Assembly: GCA_037443705.1 (NCBI GenBank)
Contig: JBBINV010000068.1
Coordinates: 1 to 16,965, forward strand
DNA: 16,965 bases
From: 2-02-FULL-66-14 sp037443705
Lineage (GTDB): Bacteria > Pseudomonadota > Gammaproteobacteria > Burkholderiales > SG8-39
Reading direction: 5' to 3'
The first letter of the stretch is position 1, and each line of letters begins with the position of its first letter. Below, piece after piece: positions 1 through 7,260 of this stretch. A program made the position numbers and the translations under genes. The notes below the pieces were generated by a model. The model was not told the origin of the DNA and made no database searches. It worked only from the letters and a program-made list of their open reading frames with translations.

Positions 1-51
1 GCGCTTCGGAATGCGCGACTCTTCCAGCACGTACTTCACCGGGTCAGACAT
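1..51 (-). CDS. TrpB2-like PLP-dependent enzyme, N-terminus only (runs off left edge)
   Basis: Seventeen codons are visible, reading MSDPVKYVLEESRIPKR from an ATG at 51-49. A perfect AGGAGG lies at 64-59, seven bases before the start, so the start is well supported. The ESRIPKR segment resembles the N-terminus of the TrpB2 class of tryptophan synthase beta chains, where a similar 'xEExIPKRWYNI' stretch leads into the fold; the PLP lysine and everything else lie outside the window. TrpB2-type enzymes use PLP and usually condense indole with serine, but many are of unknown specificity. It follows hyuB by 80 bases on the same strand, so it is probably the third gene of the hyu operon. The identification rests on few residues and could be wrong. 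Confidence 0.55.
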   Translation of the reverse strand, partial: MSDPVKYVLEESRIPKR

Positions 52-58
52 GGCATTT

Positions 59-64
59 CCTCCT
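59..64 (-). promoter_or_regulatory. Shine-Dalgarno site of the TrpB2-like gene
   Basis: The minus strand reads AGGAGG seven bases ahead of the ATG at 51, within a longer purine run (67-58). It is one of the two strongest ribosome binding sites of the window. The remaining bases between this site and the hyuB stop at 132 show no promoter, hairpin or open frame that I can support. Confidence 0.75.
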
Positions 65-131
65 CCCAGAGGGTTGAAGGCTCATCGTATCGTGCAGCGC
101 GGATCCGGCGACACCGTTACGTTGAGCAGGG

Positions 132-1784
132 TCAAGAACCATAGTCGCGCGCGGCGGCCTCGGGGCTCACCTTGCCTTCGCGCAGATCGCGCTCGAGAAG
201 TGCGCGCTCGCGGCTGCGCGGATCACCGTAGCCGCCGCCGCCCGCCGCGTCCATCACCACCAGGTCGCCGGGCGCGAGGCGCGTAAGGCCGTAGGGATTC
301 CCCGGCTTGCCGTTGACGAGAAATCGCGCGAGCGCGCCGGGCTTGCCGCCGAAGAGCCCTTCGGGCGGCAGGCGAAACCGCCCCGACTGGATCGCGAGGT
401 GCACGGGCGGCTGCGGCGCATAGGCGTCGTCCGGTACGCGGAACACCTCGCGGCGGCCGAGGGCGCCGCGCCGGCGGCCCGCGCCGCCCGAGTCGGGAAG
501 CAGTTCGCGCCGCTCCACGATCAGCGGCGAATCGCTCTCGAGGATCTCCACCGGCGTATTCGCGCCGTTCGCCGGAAAGATGAACGATCCTTCGCCGTCG
601 CGCGCTGCGCCGGCGCCGAGGCCACCGCCGCGAATCAGAACGGTGTGGAACGGCTCGCCGCTCGCGCGCCGCCCGTAGAACACCTGCATCGTGGCGGGCG
701 TGCCGCCGCTCGCCGCCACCACGCGCTCGGGCAGCGCCGGGGCGAGCGCGCGGTAGATGATCTCGGTGACGAAGTGCCCGATCTGCATGCGCGCCGCCAC
801 CGCCGCGGGGAAGCGGCAGTTCAGCACCGTACCTTCGGGGGCCGTCAGCCGGATCGGCGCCGCCACGCCATCGTTGTTCGGGATGTCCGGGTCGAAGATG
901 CTCTTCACCGCCATGTGGACGTAGGCGTAGGTGAAGTTAAGGACGACGTTTCCTCCCCAGTGGACCTGCGGCGAGGACCCTGTGAAGTCAACCGCGATGT
1001 CGCTGCCGGAGATCGTGACCGCGCAATTGATGACGACGTCCTCGTGCCCCTGCATCTGCTCGATGCGCCCGTCCGCGCGGTAGACGCCCTGCGGCGCCTT
1101 TGCGATCGCCGCGCGCAGGCTCGATTCGCTTCGGCCGATGATCTCGCCGGCGAGCTCGTCGAGGCCCTCCAGCCCGTAGTCCTCCAGCATGCGCACGATC
1201 TTCTCGCCGCACACGTGGTTCGCCGCGACCTGCGAGCGGATGTCGCCGGTGACCTGCTCGGGCGTGCGGACGTTCGCGCGGATCATGGCGAGGACGCTCT
1301 CGTTCAGCCGTCCCTCCTCGTAGAGCTTCACGAGCGGAATGAAAAGCCCCTCTTCGAAGACGTCGTGGTTGTCGGAAGACACGCGCCCGCCGATGTCGGC
1401 GTGGTGCAGGATGCAGGCGGTGAAGGCGGCGAGCCGGCCCCGATGGAACACGGGCGAGATGACGCACACGTCGTTCAGGTGTCCGGCGAGCGCCCAGGGG
1501 TCGTTGGTGATCCACGCATCGCCGGGCCGGATGCGCTCCGCGGGCAACCCCTGCACGATGTTCTTCACGCCGAGCGCCATCGCGCCGGACTGGCCGGGCG
1601 TGGCGAGCGTGCCCTGAGCGAGCTCCCGCCCCCGGCGGTCGGTGAAGATGCAGGTGTAGTCGTGCGCGTCGCGCAGCAGGCTCGAGAACGCGGTGCGCGC
1701 CACCGCGGCGTCCGCCTCGTCGACGATGGAGATCAGCCGGCGCCAGAGGATTTCCACCGTGATCGGGTCGAACCGGCTTTTCAT
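132..1784 (-). CDS. hyuB: Hydantoinase B / oxoprolinase family subunit (HyuB-like)
   Basis: The 550-residue product has the hydantoinase B layout: an opening MKSRFDPITVEIL, TNDPW..GHLND at about 93-105, HHADIGG at 127-133, and a glycine-rich GGGGYGDP near the C-terminus. The family works with HyuA in ATP-dependent opening of cyclic amides (N-methylhydantoinase, 5-oxoprolinase) or in carboxylation (acetone and acetophenone carboxylases). The ATG at 1784 overlaps the hyuA stop by four bases (ATGA on the minus strand), with GGAG just upstream; a longer frame starting at 1946 would lie inside hyuA and lacks family similarity. In this context the likely reaction is hydrolysis of an oxindole-type lactam, with HyuB as one subunit of a cytoplasmic complex. 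The symbol is the family name; in the auxin pathway this pair is, as I recall, IaaC/IaaE. Confidence 0.92.
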   Translation of the reverse strand: MKSRFDPITVEILWRRLISIVDEADAAVARTAFSSLLRDAHDYTCIFTDRRGRELAQGTLATPGQSGAMALGVKNIVQGLPAERIRPGDAWITNDPWALAGHLNDVCVISPVFHRGRLAAFTACILHHADIGGRVSSDNHDVFEEGLFIPLVKLYEEGRLNESVLAMIRANVRTPEQVTGDIRSQVAANHVCGEKIVRMLEDYGLEGLDELAGEIIGRSESSLRAAIAKAPQGVYRADGRIEQMQGHEDVVINCAVTISGSDIAVDFTGSSPQVHWGGNVVLNFTYAYVHMAVKSIFDPDIPNNDGVAAPIRLTAPEGTVLNCRFPAAVAARMQIGHFVTEIIYRALAPALPERVVAASGGTPATMQVFYGRRASGEPFHTVLIRGGGLGAGAARDGEGSFIFPANGANTPVEILESDSPLIVERRELLPDSGGAGRRRGALGRREVFRVPDDAYAPQPPVHLAIQSGRFRLPPEGLFGGKPGALARFLVNGKPGNPYGLTRLAPGDLVVMDAAGGGGYGDPRSRERALLERDLREGKVSPEAAARDYGS

Positions 1785-3853
1785 GTCTCCAGGTCGATCC
1801 ACAGGAATCCGTACTCGTCCACGCGCGCGGCCGCGTCCTCGCCCACGATGACCGTGGACTCGCGCTCCTCCACGATCGCCGGCCCCCGGAAAGCGGCTCC
1901 CGGCCCGAGCTTGTAGCGGTCGTAGACAGTAAAGGGGACGAAGCATCCGGCGGTCCGGGAGTAGGCCTCGCGAACGCCCTTGATCGCGTCCTGCGCAGTC
2001 CCCCGGAAAGAAAGTTTCGGCAACTCCAGAAGCCTGACCGGCAGGCTTGCCCGCACGCAGAAGTTCACGTATTCGACGGGGGATTCAGGATAGGTCCGCC
2101 CGTAGAGCCGCGTGTACTCGGCGTCGAACCGGCGCCGCACTTCCGCCGGATCGAGCCGCGCGAAATCGCGCCCGGGGACCGGCAGACGCGTCTCCGAGCC
2201 CTGGCCCACGAAGCGTGCCTCCACCGCGCGCGCGAACTCGATCTCACCTTCGGCGCCGGCGCGCCGGAGCGTGCGTTCGCATTCGATCTCCAGGGCGCTG
2301 AATATCCTTTCCAGTTCGACCGGATCGGCGGAGGCGAGCGGAACCTTGTGGCTGCGCACCAGGTCGAAGGCGCGCGGCGCGGCGAAGAAGCCCAGTGCCG
2401 AGCCCACGCCGGCGTTCGGCGGAACGATCAGGCGCGGCGCGCCGAGCTTGCGCGCAAGCCCGTACGCGTGCACGGGGCCCGCGCCGCCGAACGCGGCCAG
2501 CGCGAGCGCGCGCGGATTGCCGCCGCGCTCGGCGATGTGCGTCTTCGCCGCCGCCGCCATGGTCTCGTTGACGAGATCGTGGATTCCCCAGACCGCTTCC
2601 AGATACGAGACCCCGAGCGGGGCCGCAATCCGCTCTTCGATTCCGCGGCGCGCGGCGCCGGCGTCGAGCCGCATCGCGCCGCCGAGGAAGTATTCCGCGT
2701 CGAGATACCCGAGCAGCAGATCGGCATCGGTCACCGTGGGCTCGGTACCGCCGCGGCCGTAGCAGATCGGGCCCGGTTCCGCGCCCGCGCTCTCGGGGCC
2801 CACCTGGAGCGTGCCGAGGCGGCTCTTGCGCGCGATGCTGCCGCCGCCCGCGCCGATCTCCATGAGATCCACCACCGGCACCTGGATCGCGAGGCCGCTT
2901 CCTTTCTGGAACCGCTGCACGCGCCCGACCTCGAAGGTCGGGACGACGCCCGCGATGCCGTCCTGGATGAGGCAGGACTTCGCGGTGGTGCCGCCCATGT
3001 CGAAGCAGAACATCTGCGGCAGGCCGAAGAGGCGGCTGTAATGCTGCCCCGCGATCACCGCGGCGGTAGGACCCGACTCGATGATTCGCACCGGGAACTC
3101 GGCCGCGGTCTGGGCCGAGGTCACGCCGCCCGAGGAAAGCATGATGAAGAGCCGCCCGCGGAAGCCTGCGTCGGCGAGGCGCGCTTCGAGCCGCCGGAGG
3201 TACTTCCCGGTGAGCGGCTTCACGTAGGCGTTCGCGACCGTGGTGCTGGTGCGCTCGTACTCGCGGATCTGCGGCAGGACTTCGTAGGAGATCGAGACCG
3301 AAGCCTGCGGCAGCTCCTCGGCGAGCATGCGCTTCACCGCCTGCTCGTGAGCCGGGTTCTCGAAGGAATTGAGCAGGCACACCGCGACCGACTGCACTTC
3401 CATCGCCGCGAGCGCGCGCGCCGCCTCCCGCGCCCCGCTTTCGTCCAAGGGCTCGAGAACGCTTCCGTCCGCGCGCACCCGCTCGCGTACCTCCAGGCGC
3501 CGCTCGCGCGGCACCAGCGGCTCGGGGAACTCGGCGAACGGATCGTACGCGGCATAGCGGATCTCGCGGCCGAGCTCGAGCACGTCGCGGAACCCGGCGG
3601 TGGTGAGAAGCCCCGTGCGTGCCCCTTTGCGCTCGATGATCGCGTTGATGACGAGCGTGGTGCCGTGGATCACCTCCTCCAGCCGCGCGATGGCGCCCGG
3701 GCTCGCGGCCTCGAGCGCCCGGATGCCCTCGACGATCGCCTGCGACGGATCGCGCGGGGTCGTGAGGCGCTTGTGGGTCATGATCCGCCCGGTGGCCTCC
3801 TCGAGCAGGACGAAGTCCGTGAACGTTCCGCCGACGTCGACTCCCACCCGCAT
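1781..3853 (-). CDS. hyuA: Hydantoinase A / acetone carboxylase beta family subunit (HyuA-like)
   Basis: The 690-residue protein is a full-length HyuA of the actin/hexokinase-fold ATPase type. It opens with the phosphate-binding motif GVDVGGTFTD (4-13), followed by HGTT (63-66), SSGGV (240-244), ESGP (259-262) and the second phosphate loop DMGGTTAKS (285-293). HyuA activates a substrate carbonyl with ATP for ring opening or carboxylation together with HyuB. It is the first gene leftward from the divergent promoter and is coupled to hyuB by a four-base overlap. AAGG lies about ten bases before the ATG and GGAGGG further up, so the ribosome site is weak. With a neighbouring Mo hydroxylase and B12 mutase, the best inferred substrate is 2-oxo-indoleacetate or its CoA ester. 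A carboxylase role cannot be excluded, since both activities share these motifs. Confidence 0.93.
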   Translation of the reverse strand: MRVGVDVGGTFTDFVLLEEATGRIMTHKRLTTPRDPSQAIVEGIRALEAASPGAIARLEEVIHGTTLVINAIIERKGARTGLLTTAGFRDVLELGREIRYAAYDPFAEFPEPLVPRERRLEVRERVRADGSVLEPLDESGAREAARALAAMEVQSVAVCLLNSFENPAHEQAVKRMLAEELPQASVSISYEVLPQIREYERTSTTVANAYVKPLTGKYLRRLEARLADAGFRGRLFIMLSSGGVTSAQTAAEFPVRIIESGPTAAVIAGQHYSRLFGLPQMFCFDMGGTTAKSCLIQDGIAGVVPTFEVGRVQRFQKGSGLAIQVPVVDLMEIGAGGGSIARKSRLGTLQVGPESAGAEPGPICYGRGGTEPTVTDADLLLGYLDAEYFLGGAMRLDAGAARRGIEERIAAPLGVSYLEAVWGIHDLVNETMAAAAKTHIAERGGNPRALALAAFGGAGPVHAYGLARKLGAPRLIVPPNAGVGSALGFFAAPRAFDLVRSHKVPLASADPVELERIFSALEIECERTLRRAGAEGEIEFARAVEARFVGQGSETRLPVPGRDFARLDPAEVRRRFDAEYTRLYGRTYPESPVEYVNFCVRASLPVRLLELPKLSFRGTAQDAIKGVREAYSRTAGCFVPFTVYDRYKLGPGAAFRGPAIVEERESTVIVGEDAAARVDEYGFLWIDLET

Positions 3854-3909
3854 GGCGCGCGCGCCTTGACGCCCTCCGGCTGTTGGGTATACGGTATACG
3901 GTACACGCC
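3854..3909. promoter_or_regulatory. Divergent promoter region between hyuA and the GntR gene
   Basis: These 56 bases are the only space between two divergently read operons. On the plus strand TTGACG (3866-3871) and TATACG (3888-3893) stand 16 bases apart and could be a sigma-70-type promoter; initiation just after that would leave a leader of about ten bases before the ATG at 3910, so the regulator mRNA may be nearly leaderless. The possible -10 lies inside the GTATAC repeats, which would let a bound regulator block it. The leftward promoter is not clear to me. Inferred from sequence only. Confidence 0.5.
3887..3906. promoter_or_regulatory. Tandem GTATAC operator-like repeats, likely GntR binding site
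   Basis: Three hexamers follow each other at a seven-base period: GTATAC (3887-3892), GTATAC (3894-3899) and GTACAC (3901-3906), each separated by one G. GTATAC is its own reverse complement, so the first two form a 13-base palindrome apart from the centre. Known operators of FCD-type GntR regulators often carry a GTATAC core. The site overlaps the putative -10 and sits immediately before the GntR gene, which suggests autoregulation and joint control of both operons. Confidence 0.6.
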
Positions 3910-4578
3910 ATGGCCCCCCGCCTGCAAGTGCTGCAGCGCCTCGCGCCGCTCGGCGACCGGGTGTACGAGCGGCTTCGCGAGCACCTGCGCGCCGGCCGGA
4001 TCGCGACCGGCCAGCGGCTCCAGGAGGCCGCGCTCGCGGCGCAGCTCGGCGTGTCCCGCACCCCGGTGCGCGAAGCGCTCGCGCGCCTGGCGAGTGAAGG
4101 CCTGGTCGTCGCCGACGGGCGCAGCTTCACGGTGCCTTCGCTCAGCGACGCCGACATCGAGGACATCTACGCCCTCCGGTTCCTGCTCGAGCCGGAGGCA
4201 TTGCGCGAAATCGCCCAGGCGGGGGTTTCGCGGGAACAACTCCGGTCGCTCAGGAAGCCCCTCGAAGACATGGCTGCCGCTCACGCGGCCGGCGACGGCG
4301 CGCAGTTCATGGAGGCGAACTACGCTTTTCGCGCGGCGTGGATGGCGCTCATTCCCAACCGGCGGCTTGCGCGCGCGATCGAGCTCTACGCCGATCACGT
4401 GCGGTACCTGCGCGCCTTCACGCTCGAGGACAAGGCGGTGCGCGCGGTCGTGCTGAAAGGGCTTCGGCGGCTGCTCGCGGCGCTCGAAGCCGGCGAGGGC
4501 GACGCGGCGGCCGAGGGGATGCTCGCGCATCTCGGCAACGCCAAGCGGATCCTGCTCGAGAAGCGAGGCGCGCGATGA
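3910..4578 (+). CDS. GntR-family transcriptional regulator, FCD subfamily
   Basis: The 222-residue protein has an N-terminal winged helix, with the typical VSRTPVREALARLASEGLV at 48-66, followed by an all-helical FCD-like effector domain. I chose the ATG at 3910; an upstream TTG at 3883 would place the operator repeats inside the coding region and ahead of the likely transcription start. The effector domain departs from the family: the usual Asp-x-x-Phe-His reads N-Y-A-F-R (137-141), and the second histidine position appears to be leucine, leaving only H207 of the usual metal ligands evident. It is therefore doubtful that it binds a metal in the usual way. It probably senses a pathway substrate or CoA intermediate. 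The gene overlaps the thiolase gene by four bases. A GntR regulator is also part of the known indoleacetate cluster. Confidence 0.9.
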   Translation: MAPRLQVLQRLAPLGDRVYERLREHLRAGRIATGQRLQEAALAAQLGVSRTPVREALARLASEGLVVADGRSFTVPSLSDADIEDIYALRFLLEPEALREIAQAGVSREQLRSLRKPLEDMAAAHAAGDGAQFMEANYAFRAAWMALIPNRRLARAIELYADHVRYLRAFTLEDKAVRAVVLKGLRRLLAALEAGEGDAAAEGMLAHLGNAKRILLEKRGAR

Positions 4579-5780
4579 GCTACGAGGCGGAGATTCCCTA
4601 CGGCGCCTACTGGAGCACGCCGTTCGCGCGCTGGCAGGGGGCATTCGCGCACCTGAACGCGCTCGAGTTCGCGGCGCACGTCGCGAAAAAGGAACTCGCG
4701 CGGCGCGGTATTCCCGCCGCCGCGTTCGACCACGGCGTGCTCGGATTCAGCGTGCCGCAGAAGCATTCGTTCTACGGGCTGCCGTGGCTCACGGGCATGG
4801 CGGGCATCGGGAGCGTAGGCGGCCCGACGCTCATGCAGGCCTGCGCGACCGGCGTTCGGGTGCTCCTCGCGGCCGCACAGGAGATCGAGTGCGGGCTGTC
4901 GCAGGTTTCGCTCGCCGTGACCTGCGACCGCACTTCCAACGGGCCGCACCTCTATTACCCCGATCCCCTCGGGCCCGGCGGCACCGGCGCGCACGAAGAC
5001 TGGGTGATGGACAACTTCAGCTGCGATCCGCTGGGCCGGCACGCGATGGTGCGCACCGCGGAGAACGTCGCCGCGAAACACGGCATCGGCACCGCGGAAC
5101 AGCACGACGCGGTGCTCAGGCGCGAGGCGCAGTACCGCGACGCGCTCGCGAACGATTGCGCGTTCCAGAAGCGCTACATGAGCCTTCCATTCGAGGTTCC
5201 GGACGCGGCCTACCGCAAGACCGCGGCCACGCTCGCGAGCGACGACGGCATCCGCTTTTCCACCGCGGAGGGGCTCGCGAAGCTGAGGCCCGTGATCGAA
5301 GGCGGCACCGTGACCTACGGCGGGCAGACCCATCCGGCCGACGGAAACGCGGGAATCGTGCTTGCCGCGCCGGGGCGCGCGAAGGAGCTGAGCCGCGATC
5401 CGAAAATCCGCATCCGGCTGCATGGCTTCGGCCAGGCGCGCGCGCCGCTCGCGTTCATGCCGGAAGCGCCGGTCCCGGCCGCCGAGCGCGCGCTCGCGCA
5501 GGCCGGAAGGAAATTCTCCGACATGGCGGCGGTGAAGACTCACAACCCGTTCGCGGTGAACGACATCCTCTTTTCGCGCAGGACCGGCATCCCGCTCGAG
5601 CGCTTCAACAACTACGGTTCGTCGCTCGTCTGGGGCCACCCCCAGGCGCCGATGGGCACGCGTGCCGTGATCGAGCTGATCGAGGAGCTCGTCCAGCGCG
5701 GCGGCGGCTGGGGCCTTTTCACCGGATGCGCGGCGGGCGATACCGCGATGGCGGTGGTGCTCGAGGTCGCCGGAGGGTGA
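4575..5780 (+). CDS. Thiolase-fold beta-ketothiolase (probable last step of side-chain removal)
   Basis: The 401-residue product has the thiolase landmarks: nucleophilic Cys90 in LMQACATG, His355 in NNYGSSLVWGHPQAPMG, and the second cysteine Cys385 in FTGCAAGDT. The usual NEAF motif reads HNPF (323-326), placing it with atypical, SCP2-like thiolases rather than classical FadA/PhaA enzymes. It would cleave a beta-ketoacyl-CoA with CoA; in the proposed pathway this is an aminobenzoylacetyl-CoA, giving 2-aminobenzoyl-CoA and acetyl-CoA. The ATG at 4575 shares four bases with the regulator stop; a longer frame upstream lies inside the regulator gene. It is the first catabolic gene of the rightward operon. 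A ketothiolase is part of the known indoleacetate gene set. Confidence 0.88.
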   Translation: MSYEAEIPYGAYWSTPFARWQGAFAHLNALEFAAHVAKKELARRGIPAAAFDHGVLGFSVPQKHSFYGLPWLTGMAGIGSVGGPTLMQACATGVRVLLAAAQEIECGLSQVSLAVTCDRTSNGPHLYYPDPLGPGGTGAHEDWVMDNFSCDPLGRHAMVRTAENVAAKHGIGTAEQHDAVLRREAQYRDALANDCAFQKRYMSLPFEVPDAAYRKTAATLASDDGIRFSTAEGLAKLRPVIEGGTVTYGGQTHPADGNAGIVLAAPGRAKELSRDPKIRIRLHGFGQARAPLAFMPEAPVPAAERALAQAGRKFSDMAAVKTHNPFAVNDILFSRRTGIPLERFNNYGSSLVWGHPQAPMGTRAVIELIEELVQRGGGWGLFTGCAAGDTAMAVVLEVAGG

Positions 5781-5784
5781 GCGC

Positions 5785-7260
5785 ATGAACCTCGCGGGCT
5801 GGATCGACCGCCACGCGGCGTTCACGCCGGGCAAGTGCGCGATCCGGTTCGGGGGGAAGGATTGGTCCTACGAGGACTTGCGGGTTCGCATTCTCCGAAT
5901 CGCCAATGAACTGCGGGGTCTCGGTGTCACGCGTTCCGACGCGGTCGCGTATCTCGGCCTCAACCATCCCGACATGCTTGCGCTGCTGTTTGCCTGCGCG
6001 CGGCTCGGCGCGATGTTGGCGCCGCTCAACTGGCGGCTCGCGCCGCCCGAGCACGCGCGCATGCTCGCGGCCTGCCCGCCGAAGCTGCTTTTCTTCGAAG
6101 AGGCATTCGAGGGGCATCTGGGAGCGACCGGTTTTCGGGGTCAGACTCGCAAGTTGTCTGACATTCTCCGGACAGCAGATTCGGATCCATTCCCGGATAT
6201 CGGCGACGAGAACAGCCCGGTGCTGCTCTGCTACACCTCGGGCTCGACCGGCGCGCCGAAGGGCGCGGTGCTCACGCAGCGCGCGCTTGTCTGGAACGCG
6301 GTGAACAGCGCGCACATGCACGACCTTACGAGCGCCGACCGGGTGCTGACGACGCTGCCGATGTTCCACGTAGGCGGCCTCAACATCCAGACGACCCCCG
6401 CGCTGCACGCGGGCGCCACGGTCGTGCTGCACCCGAAGTTCGATCCCGGGACGGCGCTCGACGCGATCGAGCGCGAGCGCATCACGCTCGCAGTGCTCGT
6501 CCCGGCGCAGCTCGAGGCCCTGATGGCCCTGCCGCGCTGGAAGACGTCGGATCTGTCGAGCCTGCGCATGATCACGACCGGTTCGACCATCGTCACCGAG
6601 GCGTTCGTGCGCCGGGTGAACGCGCGCGGCGTGCCCTGCGTCCAGGTCTACGGCGCGACCGAAACCTGTCCGATCGCCACCTACGTGCGCGCGGAGGACG
6701 CCGAGAGAAAGGCGGGCTCGGCGGGCGCGCCCGCGCTTCACTGCGAGGTGAAGGTCGTGGACGACGCGGGGCGCGAGCTGCCGGCCGGTGCCGACGGCGA
6801 GATCCTGGTGCGCGGGCCCAACGTCGCCGCGGGCTACTGGAATGCGCCGGCCGAGAGCGCGCAGGCGTTCCGCGACGGCTGGTACCGCTCGGGCGATCTC
6901 GGGCACTTCGACGCCGACGGCCATCTCACGGTCGTCTCGCGCAAGAAGGACATGATCATCTCGGGCGGCGAGAACATCTACCCGGCCGAGCTCGAGAACG
7001 TGCTCGCCGAGTGCCCGGCGATCGCCGAGGCATGCGTGGTGGGGGCGCCCGACGAGCGCTGGGGCGAGACCGTGGTCGCGGCGGTGGTGCTGAAACCCGG
7101 GGCGCGCATGAGCGAAGCCGAGGTGATGGCGCTCTTCGAGGGCCGGATCGCGCGTTACAAGCACCCGCGCGAAGTGCGGTTCCTCGCGCAGCTGCCGCGC
7201 AGCGCGCTCGGCAAGGTCTGCAAAGACGAGGTGCGCGCGGCGGTGGCGGGCACGCCATGA
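5785..7260 (+). CDS. iaaB: AMP-forming acyl-CoA synthetase, likely indoleacetate-CoA ligase type
   Basis: The 491-residue protein carries the adenylate-forming motifs in order: P-loop YTSGSTGAPKG (150-160), YGATE (289-293), YRSGDLG with Asp371, the hinge and A8 region SRKKDMIISGGENIYP (385-400), and the A10 lysine Lys477 in ALGKVCK. It activates a carboxylic acid with ATP and CoA through an acyl-AMP. GGAGGG at 5772-5777 stands seven bases before the ATG. Residues about 118-131, just ahead of the P-loop, are encoded by a dispersed-repeat copy (see the repeat at 6136-6162). The substrate is not readable from sequence; the symbol reflects the position and company of the gene in an iaa-like cluster, where IaaB activates indoleacetate. 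Other aryl-acetate or dicarboxylate substrates are possible. Confidence 0.85.
   Translation: MNLAGWIDRHAAFTPGKCAIRFGGKDWSYEDLRVRILRIANELRGLGVTRSDAVAYLGLNHPDMLALLFACARLGAMLAPLNWRLAPPEHARMLAACPPKLLFFEEAFEGHLGATGFRGQTRKLSDILRTADSDPFPDIGDENSPVLLCYTSGSTGAPKGAVLTQRALVWNAVNSAHMHDLTSADRVLTTLPMFHVGGLNIQTTPALHAGATVVLHPKFDPGTALDAIERERITLAVLVPAQLEALMALPRWKTSDLSSLRMITTGSTIVTEAFVRRVNARGVPCVQVYGATETCPIATYVRAEDAERKAGSAGAPALHCEVKVVDDAGRELPAGADGEILVRGPNVAAGYWNAPAESAQAFRDGWYRSGDLGHFDADGHLTVVSRKKDMIISGGENIYPAELENVLAECPAIAEACVVGAPDERWGETVVAAVVLKPGARMSEAEVMALFEGRIARYKHPREVRFLAQLPRSALGKVCKDEVRAAVAGTP
6136..6162. repeat. REP-like repeat fragment inside the ligase gene
   Basis: The 14-mer CGGGGTCAGACTCG (6136-6149) is identical to the outer part of the left arm of the inverted repeat at 11696. 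It continues into a small hairpin of its own, GTCAGAC (6140-6146) pairing with GTCTGAC (6156-6162) across nine bases. It is read in frame as part of a linker before the ATP-binding P-loop, without disrupting the protein. The shared 14-mer is unlikely by chance in 17 kb. Confidence 0.6.

Noticed and set aside
40..51. Third copy of the GGGTCAGAC repeat at the TrpB2-like start
   Set aside because: Only nine bases match and they are explained by codons for Ser-Asp-Pro after the start; too short to claim without other copies.
3883..3909. TTG start giving a 231-residue regulator
   Set aside because: It would place the operator repeats and the probable -10 inside the coding region, has no ribosome site, and the extra residues have no family similarity.
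2244..4456. Long overlapping frames on both strands across hyuA and the regulator
   Set aside because: They are low-complexity Arg/Ala-rich translations in other frames of clearly recognised genes, with no motif or ribosome site.
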